Positions 33,080 to 38,979 of a stretch of DNA of 38,979 nt are shown in pieces (position 1 is the stretch's first letter; the number at the start of each line of letters is the position of its first letter). The position numbers were made by a program, and so were the translations under genes. This stretch comes from Victivallis lenta (lineage in GTDB: Bacteria > Verrucomicrobiota > Lentisphaeria > Victivallales > Victivallaceae): assembly GCF_009695545.1 (NCBI RefSeq), contig NZ_VUNS01000037.1, positions 1-38,979 on the forward strand. The letters are read 5' to 3'. The notes below the pieces were generated by a model, which saw only the letters and a program-made list of their open reading frames with translations, did not search any database and was not told the origin of the DNA.

Positions 33080-34336
33080 TTATTTGAGGCGGCCTGTGTA
33101 AGCATCGGCATCGGTATTGTCGATGACATATTGGAAGAATTTTTTCTCCGCCGCAGAGCGGGCCGCGTCCCACGGACGCGGCTCTCCGCAAAGCTGTACG
33201 ACCCAGAGTTTCAATTCCTTGCGATGCCAGTTGACCATGCAGTTCGTGCCCCAGGCTCCGCCGTGCCCGAACCACGCATCCTCCTTGTCCTCCTCCGGGG
33301 CACTGAGGCCGAGGGAATACCCGCCCATCCCTTTCGGACGGGTGGACTTGGCAAGCAGTTCTTTGACGGTCTCCTCTTTAAGGATTCTCACTCCGTTGTC
33401 GCCCACGCCGAGATTCATCAACATCTTGTAGAATTTAAGCTGGTCGTTTGCAGTGGTCCAAAGCCCTGCACCGGCCGATGCAAAGACATGGGAGTCGTTG
33501 TAGGGGCGCTGCTGCATGCCATTCTGCAGCCGATACTTTGCCGGCGCATCTTTCACGCAGTCGTACATCTCCACTTGTGTTTCAAGCGCCCGGTCGCTCG
33601 GCCAGAATGAACTGGACTCCATGCCCAGCGGAGTCAGAACGCGCTCCTGGAGGAAATCCTCCCAGCGCTGTCCCGTCACAACCTCAACGATTGCCGCGCC
33701 AATGTCGATTCCGGTGTTGGAATACTGAGTTTTGGTTCCGGGTTCAAACAGCAGCGGAGACGCGGCCGCGATGGCTGCCGTCTGCCGAAGCGGAGCACCG
33801 CCGCTCCAGCCGCCGCCCTTGATGTTCCCCTGCTTCGCGCAAATCTCGAACGGGAAACCGCCGGTATGATTCATGACCATGCGGATGGTAAGGGTGTTTT
33901 TGGCGCGGACCAGCGTCTTTACGCCATCCTTGTTGGAGGCCAGCACCCAGAGCTCCTTGAATTCCGGAAGATATTTTGAAACGGGATCATCCAGTGAAAT
34001 TTTGCCTTCTTCGATCAGGATGGCGATTGTAACGCCGCAGAACCCCTTGGTCTGCGAGCACTGCATGAAAACATCATCCATCGTGATTGGACGTCCGGCC
34101 GCAACATCGGCATAACCGACACAGGTGGTTTCCTGAATGCCGTTTTTGTAAAAGACATTGATTGCTCCCGGAAGTTGTCCGCTTTGAACAAAGGGAGTCA
34201 GTGCATCCTTCGCAAAAGTCGTTCCCGATTCTTTAACGTCGGATTTTCCCGATTGGCATCCCGTGATGACAGCCATGACTGCAATCAGCATCAGCAGTGT
34301 CTTCAGGTGATTTTTCCTGGTTTTCATTTGTACCAT
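33080..34336 (-). CDS. Lipoprotein serine hydrolase, beta-lactamase class C / esterase family
   Basis: This 418-aa protein has a lipoprotein signal ending VMAVITGC. The PF00144 motifs are in order: SQTK (SxxK nucleophile, ~residue 95), YSN in TKTQYSNTG, and HGG in GHGGAWGTN in place of KTG. The family includes class C beta-lactamases, D-aminopeptidases and esterases; the HGG variant and length fit the esterase/peptidase type rather than a resistance enzyme. A start at 34336 or 34327 is possible; GGAG sits just upstream of both. It is flanked by the RepA module and Rhs cassettes and has no operon partner. Confidence 0.9.
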   Translation of the reverse strand: MVQMKTRKNHLKTLLMLIAVMAVITGCQSGKSDVKESGTTFAKDALTPFVQSGQLPGAINVFYKNGIQETTCVGYADVAAGRPITMDDVFMQCSQTKGFCGVTIAILIEEGKISLDDPVSKYLPEFKELWVLASNKDGVKTLVRAKNTLTIRMVMNHTGGFPFEICAKQGNIKGGGWSGGAPLRQTAAIAAASPLLFEPGTKTQYSNTGIDIGAAIVEVVTGQRWEDFLQERVLTPLGMESSSFWPSDRALETQVEMYDCVKDAPAKYRLQNGMQQRPYNDSHVFASAGAGLWTTANDQLKFYKMLMNLGVGDNGVRILKEETVKELLAKSTRPKGMGGYSLGLSAPEEDKEDAWFGHGGAWGTNCMVNWHRKELKLWVVQLCGEPRPWDAARSAAEKKFFQYVIDNTDADAYTGRLK

Positions 34337-34632
34337 AGCTCCGGAGATCTTTATTGTTGATTATTTTCCTGAAACCTGATTGATATACGAAATTCAATGA
34401 CGGCACTTGACCGTTTTCAATTCTGATAATACTGTATTGCTTCTCCTTTCCTCTTTTCCCTGACCTGCCAGGAGGAACCGCCTTGTCCGCAGCAGCAGAT
34501 CGCAGTTGCCGGGGAAGCACAAGAAGGTCCAACAAGCAAAAATACATCAGTCAGCCAGTCTCGTCAAGTACCGGATTTGATTCCAACGCGAAAATTTGAA
34601 GAAATCACAGGGAAAACCATATGATTCCAGAT
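34337..34632. other. Non-coding stretch between Rhs cassette 1 and the serine hydrolase
   Basis: No gene is visible. The position, directly downstream of the short Rhs tip, is where an immunity gene would be expected; none is intact. The serine-hydrolase promoter must lie here, but no clear -35/-10 pair is seen. Confidence 0.4.
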
Positions 34633-36003
34633 TCAAATCCAACGAACCTTATTATATGCATTTATATGTTGTTTCACAATTTTTGTTGTACTATCAGCAG
34701 CTCCACCCACAAAAATTGTGAATGTTTTCAAATATCGTCCGCGGGTACCCTCCTTGATGATCTCCGAGAGAGAATATTGCTTCAATCCAAGATAATCTGT
34801 TTTAGTTACAGAATTATTCCCTACCATCGCATAGAGGTTCACGCCGCCTTCTTCTTCGATGGGGTCGCGGCTGATCCATCTGCCGAGTTCGGGGCTGTAG
34901 TAGCGGTAGTTGTAGTAGACGAGACCGGTTTCGTCGTCGTGGTATTCGCTGCTGAAGCGGAACGGGTTGATTTCGGCCAATTCGCCGGTCGAGGAGAGGA
35001 GCCGACCAAACGGGTCGTAGACGTATTCCGCGACTTTCGTTCCCGCCGCGTCGATCAGCGACATCACGTTCTTGTTGCCATCCGTGACATAGTAGTAGGT
35101 CTCGCCGTCATACATCATCGAAAACGGCGTGTCAAGCCCGGTCGATTCCGGGTGCCACGCGAAAGCCATGGTCACCGCATCGCTGTTCAGCGCGTCCAGC
35201 ACCTGAATCAGCTTGTAACCGTCGTAGACGAATTTCTCGTGTTTCGTCAATACGTTCGCGGTGTAGACCTTCTTCTCGAAGCGGCGCCCCATGTAGTCGT
35301 AGCTGAATTCAAGCCGCGTATCGCCGTTCTCCGCCGAAATCAGGCGGTTTTCACCGTTCCAACCGTAGCTCCAGCCCATGATCCCGGTCAGCATATTGCC
35401 GTCCACATCGTAGGTCGGATTCCATGTGTTCATCGGCCAAACCGTACTCACATCGGTGTATTGGTTCAATATATTGCTCGTCAGATAGTAATAGGTATTC
35501 CCGGTTCGGCTGGTTTCCGTCCAGTTGCCGATATCATCATAACTGAATCCGCCATAATAGAGGCCCGGCGTGACCTGTTCCTCTTCTCCCGCACGGCGGC
35601 GTTCCATCGCCGTTACCTGACTTTTTCCGTCATACCGGAACTTCCAGTAACTGCCGTCTTCCGATTCCACACGGATGCGCTGGTCCTTCTCGTTCAGCGT
35701 GTAGCCGGTCGAAAGCTGACCGTTCAGCTTGATCTCCGTCAAACGGTGCTGCGCGTCGTATTCGAACGCCCGAGCGGTCGAGGTCCCCTCCGTCGTGAAG
35801 CCGGAAAGCTGATTCAGGCCGGGACGGTAGGTGTAGGACGTCGTCCTCTCCTGCCAGCCGAGCATCGAGGCCTTGCCGTTCGCGTAACCCACGGACGCCG
35901 CGTAATCCCCGGACGCAATTCCGGTACGCCGGCTCTGCGCGTCGTAGGCGCGGCTGTATTCACATGGCTGCACGCCGGGAACGGGTGTAGTTGTGGCTTT
36001 CAT
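34633..36003 (-). CDS. Orphan mini-Rhs protein 1 with short tip
   Basis: This 456-aa protein starts MKATTTPVPGVQPCEY, continues with YD/RHS repeats (FEYDAQHRLTEIKLNG, FSYDDIGNWTETSRTGN, YDVDGNMLTGIMG) and reaches the RHS-associated core ending YRYYSPELGRWISRDPIEEEGGVNLYAMVGNN...DYLGL. After this boundary only ~50 residues remain (KQYSLSEIIKEGTRGRY...NAYNKVRWI), short for a toxin. No signal, PAAR or TcdB-like N-terminus exists, so it is a displaced or orphan Rhs. GGAGGCCGGCCCCGA precedes the ATG and is shared with cassette 2. No immunity gene follows. Confidence 0.85.
   Translation of the reverse strand: MKATTTPVPGVQPCEYSRAYDAQSRRTGIASGDYAASVGYANGKASMLGWQERTTSYTYRPGLNQLSGFTTEGTSTARAFEYDAQHRLTEIKLNGQLSTGYTLNEKDQRIRVESEDGSYWKFRYDGKSQVTAMERRRAGEEEQVTPGLYYGGFSYDDIGNWTETSRTGNTYYYLTSNILNQYTDVSTVWPMNTWNPTYDVDGNMLTGIMGWSYGWNGENRLISAENGDTRLEFSYDYMGRRFEKKVYTANVLTKHEKFVYDGYKLIQVLDALNSDAVTMAFAWHPESTGLDTPFSMMYDGETYYYVTDGNKNVMSLIDAAGTKVAEYVYDPFGRLLSSTGELAEINPFRFSSEYHDDETGLVYYNYRYYSPELGRWISRDPIEEEGGVNLYAMVGNNSVTKTDYLGLKQYSLSEIIKEGTRGRYLKTFTIFVGGAADSTTKIVKQHINAYNKVRWI
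34814..35369 (-). repeat. Rhs core repeat, copy 1
   Basis: A ~556-bp near-identical copy of the sequence at about 37591-38146 encodes the shared Rhs core up to the tip boundary. Divergence begins sharply at the conserved VGNN codons, as expected for cassettes that exchange tips by homologous recombination. Confidence 0.85.
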
Positions 36004-36125
36004 TCGGGGCCGGCCTCCGAAGGTTGGCGTTCCGCAACGAAAAAGGAGATTCTGAAGTAATCTAGTCAGATTGGAGGAAAATGCAAGCGGTATCCAAGGA
36101 AAATATGAAGAATTACTGAAAAAGA

Positions 36126-36182
36126 AGAGCATCCGGACCCGAAAAATTTCTCCAACAGAAATTTTTCGGGTCCGGATGCTCT
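36126..36182 (-). terminator. 26-bp perfect hairpin terminator between Rhs cassettes
   Basis: Arms 36126-36151 and 36157-36182 are perfect reverse complements around a 5-base loop. On the minus strand it is followed by TCTTTTT, marking the end of the Rhs2/membrane-protein transcript just before Rhs1. The outer part of the stem recurs upstream of Rhs2 in degenerate form. Confidence 0.85.
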
Positions 36183-36260
36183 AAATAATATAATAATCGA
36201 CAATCACTTGGAACAACTATTCTTATTAAAATACATTTATTAGCAAATTTTCATATATTA

Positions 36261-36950
36261 CTAATGATGATTTGGTAAAAAATGAAAAGTAAAACTCACA
36301 CCGATTGATAGTAAAACATAAAATATAAAAATGAAAAACGAGCAACTAAACAAATCCCCCCAATAAATAAATCTAATAGATTGCCAAGTACATAACAGCA
36401 ACATTATAACAATGCTAAATTTTATAAAAAAATATAGAACATTATTTTTGTAATTCATTACGTTATGAAAATTAATTTCTTCAGGAAGAGAACAAAAACT
36501 TAGTATAAGGAAAAGAATTCCTCCTGTACATTCAATAAGAAATATCCAAAAAATAGCAGCTAACGATGCCAATACCAAATTACCGGCATAATATCCCAAA
36601 GGATATTCTATAGAAAAGTAAGGGTACACTAAAACATTTACGACAGTTCCACATCCCCATATGGACCACAAATAAATATAGTAATATTTATCTTCTAATG
36701 TAGATATTTTCTTATTAATCTTTGCACATCTAAAAATATTTAATATCGATAATGCAATAATCATTCCCCCAAAGAAAAAATTGAAAATAGTGATGTAGCC
36801 ATCACTATTCTCACGTTTGTAGAATAAAAAGTGCCTAAACAAATAAAATAATAAAGACAACAAAAAAATTTCACCAACCATTAAAGACATGCCAAAATAA
36901 TTAACAACTTTTTTGTTACAATTAATTCGTCTCCCAAAAATTAGCAACAT
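36261..36950 (-). CDS. Multi-pass membrane protein, probable immunity protein of Rhs2
   Basis: This 229-aa AT-rich protein has about six hydrophobic helices, a basic N-terminus (LLIFGRRINCNKK) and PYFSIEYPLGYYAGN in a mid loop. The start shares its A with the Rhs2 stop (TAATG), with a G-run ahead of it, so it is made in step with Rhs2. Placement directly after a variable Rhs tip and the AT-rich composition are typical of an immunity gene. A membrane immunity protein would suggest a tip acting at or in the inner membrane. It is related to the truncated protein at 38406-38858. No known family is recognised. Confidence 0.6.
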   Translation of the reverse strand: MLLIFGRRINCNKKVVNYFGMSLMVGEIFLLSLLFYLFRHFLFYKRENSDGYITIFNFFFGGMIIALSILNIFRCAKINKKISTLEDKYYYIYLWSIWGCGTVVNVLVYPYFSIEYPLGYYAGNLVLASLAAIFWIFLIECTGGILFLILSFCSLPEEINFHNVMNYKNNVLYFFIKFSIVIMLLLCTWQSIRFIYWGDLFSCSFFIFIFYVLLSIGVSFTFHFLPNHH

Positions 36951-38206
36951 TATCCCCCCCTTTGAAATGCAGGAAAACCACCGGTGAAACTCCATGACTC
37001 TAAATGGCTATTATAAATTAATTGAAATTTTCCGGAAAACTTAATTCTTATCTTATAATTCCTTGGACGAAAACCAAAATACACTCTCAGCGGAATACTT
37101 AAAAAATCTTTACCATACCCAAAATTCGGATCAATAATATCATTCCAGATATATTGCAAATCGCCGTCAAAACAAATTTGACTTCTCCTATATATTTGTC
37201 CAAACCATCTATATCCCCCCACCGTCCAATTTGTTCCATGCAATAATTCATAGCCAGTACTGTATCCATTGTCGCTAAGGACTATCGCATCTGTCTCATC
37301 GAGCCTCATATAACTCCCAACAAGAAACAATTTATCTATTGCTTTTATCTTACTGATAATAAGATCTCTCGTTTTTACCTGAAGATCAACATTTTTCTTT
37401 AAATAATCTCCAAATGGAGCATCAAGCCAATCCCCCTCTCCCATAACCCAACGCACAAAAATCGAAAATCCTTCCCTATCTTTAAAATTAGAATATAAAC
37501 TTGCCAATTTTATTTTAAGCTCTGTAATCTTCATAGCAGTATACCAATCACTCATAGAACATCCTAAAAAGTCTCTTTCATTCACCGGATTATTTCCTAC
37601 CATCGCATAGAGGTTCACGCCGCCTTCTTCTTCGATGGGGTCGCGGCTGATCCATCTGCCGAGTTCGGGGCTGTAGTAGCGGTAGTTGTAATAGACGAGA
37701 CCGGTTTCGTCGTCGTGATACTCGCTGCTGAAGCGGAACGGATTGATTTCCGCCAGCGAACCGGTCGAGGAGAGGAGCCGACCGAACGGGTCGTAGACGT
37801 ATTCCGCGGCTTTCGTTCCCGCCGCGTCAATCAGCGACATCACGTTCTTGTTGCCATCCGTGACATAGTAGTAGGTCTCGCCGTCATACGTCATCGAGAA
37901 CGGCGTGTCAAGCCCGGTCGATTCCGGGTGCCACGCGAAAGCCATGGTCACCGCATCGCTGTTCAGCGCGTCCAGCACCTGAATCAGCTTGTAGCCGTCA
38001 TAGACGAATTTCTCGTGTTTCGTCAACACGTTCGCGGAGTAGACCTTCTTCTCAAAACGGCGCCCCATGTAGTCGTAGTTAAACTCAAGCCGCGTGTCGC
38101 CGTTCTCCGCCGAAATCAGGCGGTTTTCGCCGTTCCAGCCATAGGTCCGGCTGCGGTCGTATTCACATGGCCGTGCGTCGGAAACGAGTGTGGTCGTGGC
38201 TTTCAT
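36950..38206 (-). CDS. Orphan mini-Rhs protein 2 with 203-aa variable tip (candidate toxin)
   Basis: This 418-aa protein begins with a leader like that of Rhs1 (MKATTTLVSDARPCEY) but joins it directly to the core at YGWNGENRL, lacking ~191 codons present in Rhs1. The core ends ...YAMVGNN, and after DFLG an unrelated, AT-rich 203-aa tip begins CSMSDWYTAMKITEL. It includes TNWTVGGYRWFGQIYRR, FDGDLQYIWNDIIDPN and FGYGKDFLSIPLRVYFGF and ends FPAFQRGG. No nuclease, deaminase or pore motif is recognised. Order core-tip-membrane protein is that of polymorphic toxin/immunity cassettes. Confidence 0.8.
   Translation of the reverse strand: MKATTTLVSDARPCEYDRSRTYGWNGENRLISAENGDTRLEFNYDYMGRRFEKKVYSANVLTKHEKFVYDGYKLIQVLDALNSDAVTMAFAWHPESTGLDTPFSMTYDGETYYYVTDGNKNVMSLIDAAGTKAAEYVYDPFGRLLSSTGSLAEINPFRFSSEYHDDETGLVYYNYRYYSPELGRWISRDPIEEEGGVNLYAMVGNNPVNERDFLGCSMSDWYTAMKITELKIKLASLYSNFKDREGFSIFVRWVMGEGDWLDAPFGDYLKKNVDLQVKTRDLIISKIKAIDKLFLVGSYMRLDETDAIVLSDNGYSTGYELLHGTNWTVGGYRWFGQIYRRSQICFDGDLQYIWNDIIDPNFGYGKDFLSIPLRVYFGFRPRNYKIRIKFSGKFQLIYNSHLESWSFTGGFPAFQRGG
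37591..38146 (-). repeat. Rhs core repeat, copy 2
   Basis: Partner of the copy at about 34814-35369. The leader and upstream region (38154-38342) also match 35951-36139, so the cassettes share both flanks of the region missing from copy 2. Confidence 0.85.
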
Positions 38207-38335
38207 TCGGGGCCAGCCTCCAGAGTTGGCGTTCCGCGACAAAAAGGAGATTTTGGAGGTAATCTAGTCAAGGTCAGGGGAAAATGCAAGCGGTGCCCGA
38301 GGAAAATGTGGAGAATTGCTGAAAAAGAAGAGCAT

Positions 38336-38393
38336 CCGGACCATGATCAGTGAAGAATTTCTTGTTAGGGGAAAATTCTCCAGCCTGGATGCA
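38336..38393 (-). terminator. Degenerate terminator upstream of Rhs2
   Basis: GCATCC...GGATGC flanks TGGAGAATTT/AAATTCTTCA on the minus strand, followed by TCTTCTTTTT. It occupies the same place as the 26-bp hairpin before Rhs1 but its middle has drifted. It would end the transcript of the truncated membrane-protein gene. Confidence 0.6.
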
Positions 38394-38405
38394 ATATAAA
38401 TTCCC

Positions 38406-38858
38406 TTATGCTAATTTACCAGATTTATCCTTCAGCCGCATTGAGATGCTTGCGCTGATTGACAGAAAAACATATACTCCAAAAATAAACATTGCCCCCT
38501 CAAATAAGCGACCCAAATAAATAAACCTCAAGGATAACCAGACACATAAAAAAGACAAAACGGCCAAAATCAATCTAATAATGTCTATAAAAATGTTTTT
38601 CCGAATTCCCCCCAATAAATTTGACAAATTCATTGGAGCCGGAAAGGAGCAAAAATACAGAATTGCAGCCAAAGCAAAGCTGATAAAACAGACTCCAATC
38701 ATTCCAGAAACAGCGTTAAGTAATGTCCAAAATAAAATACCGTTATAATATCCGAGAGGAAACTCTATATCAAAATAAGGAGCAAGCATCCTATCTACAA
38801 GAAAACAACTTCCCCATAAAAGCCAAGAATAAATATAATAGCATTTATTTTTGCCTCT
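38406..38858 (-). pseudogene. 5'-truncated paralogue of the Rhs-linked membrane protein
   Basis: The frame is open from 38858 to the stop at 38406 and aligns with the 229-aa membrane protein from its EDKYYYIYLWSIWG segment to the end: here NKCYYIYSWLLWG, PYFDIEFPLGYYNG and SLRFIYLGRLFEG. The first in-frame ATG is 38789, but homology continues upstream of it. Homology stops at a TGA (38859-38861) next to an inverted repeat, so the N-terminal part is lost. It implies a third Rhs/immunity cassette once lay to the right. Confidence 0.7.
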
Positions 38859-38910
38859 TCACCAGAATTTGTGGGCGAAATCCGGTTCCGGGAGTTCGCC
38901 AAGCTGGTGA
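38859..38910. repeat. Inverted repeat at the break of the truncated paralogue
   Basis: TCACCAG (38859-38865) pairs with CTGGTGA (38904-38910), and GGCGAA (38874-38879) with TTCGCC (38895-38900). It starts exactly where homology to the membrane protein ends, so it may be a recombination or insertion end. The plus strand across it also reads EIRFREFAKLVI then stop, a possible tail of another gene. Confidence 0.45.
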
Positions 38911-38979
38911 TATAAGCACACTTTTGCAATTTTGAGCGTCCGAAATCCGAACGATTTCCTGATAGTCAGATTTATTTTC

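Noticed and set aside
33080-34336. Beta-lactam resistance gene
   Set aside because: The SxxK/YSN/HGG set places it in the wider class C/esterase family; an HGG in place of KTG and the lipoprotein signal do not support calling it a resistance enzyme.
34621-36060. 479-codon plus-strand open frame opposite Rhs1
   Set aside because: It mirrors the Rhs core, whose RHS motifs are unmistakable on the minus strand; the similar plus-strand frame at 37715-38353 is the same mirror.

Overview
The window looks like chromosome of a Lentisphaerota-type bacterium (Victivallis-like). This is inferred from the gene families: an H-X9-DG pseudopilin next to a DUF4838 protein, a large sodium/solute symporter, a strand-loop-strand O-heptosyltransferase beside its repeat-bearing substrate, and Rhs modules. 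No rRNA, tRNA or taxonomic marker gene is present to confirm it. Most of the window is GC-moderate with dense, overlapping genes. The 28.9-32.7 kb module, the Rhs tips and the Rhs-linked membrane genes are visibly AT-rich. || Layout. (1) 1-2.8 kb: a phage- or plasmid-like cassette, mostly on the minus strand. It holds a divergent DNA sliding clamp with an extra C-terminal tail, a small recombination-type protein and a RecB/Cas4-like nuclease with an apparent Fe-S cysteine set, facing the 3' end of a zeta-toxin-like kinase gene on the plus strand. Strong hairpins precede the clamp gene and the small gene. It abuts a 5'-truncated gene at 2.89-3.54 kb. (2) 3.5-12.1 kb: a glycan-use type locus with a Na+/solute symporter, a pseudopilin, a DUF4838 protein and a Zn-phospholipase-like protein. 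It also has a GntR/LacI-type regulator divergent from a secreted beta-helix protein, with a clear sigma70 promoter and an overlapping operator-like palindrome. (3) 12.1-14.0 kb: a secreted protein made of short beta-type repeats, a DUF805 membrane protein and a lipoprotein, closed by a strong hairpin. || (4) 14.1-28.7 kb: a single-strand run of genes, mostly overlapping by 1-11 bases from wecB onward, for protein and surface glycosylation and export. The order is O-heptosyltransferase, a 1098-aa target protein (metzincin-like motif, strand-loop-strand repeats, FG-GAP repeats), UDP-GlcNAc 2-epimerase, three glycosyltransferases, a methyltransferase, an ABC-2 exporter pair, and a GT39-type mannosyl/aminoarabinosyl-transferase-like protein split over two frames. 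The run ends at three 23-bp tandem repeats that may be an insertion-sequence end. || (5) 28.9-32.8 kb: a two-gene AT-rich module, an unknown protein and a RepA/DnaB-like AAA ATPase. It has a perfect 38-bp palindrome inside the ATPase gene and four helically phased GTGCC boxes downstream, and it looks like a replicon or mobile-element remnant. (6) 33.0-34.3 kb: a lipoprotein serine hydrolase of the beta-lactamase class C family. (7) 34.6-38.98 kb: two tandem miniature Rhs cassettes sharing a leader and core but with different tips. One is coupled by TAATG to a multi-pass membrane protein that is probably its immunity protein. A 5'-truncated paralogue of that membrane protein lies at the window edge. 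|| The strongest candidates for something new are the mini-Rhs/membrane-protein array, the clamp gene with an internal Shine-Dalgarno-driven start, the palindrome plus phased-box replication module, and the metzincin/O-heptosylation repeat protein with its glycosylation-export operon.
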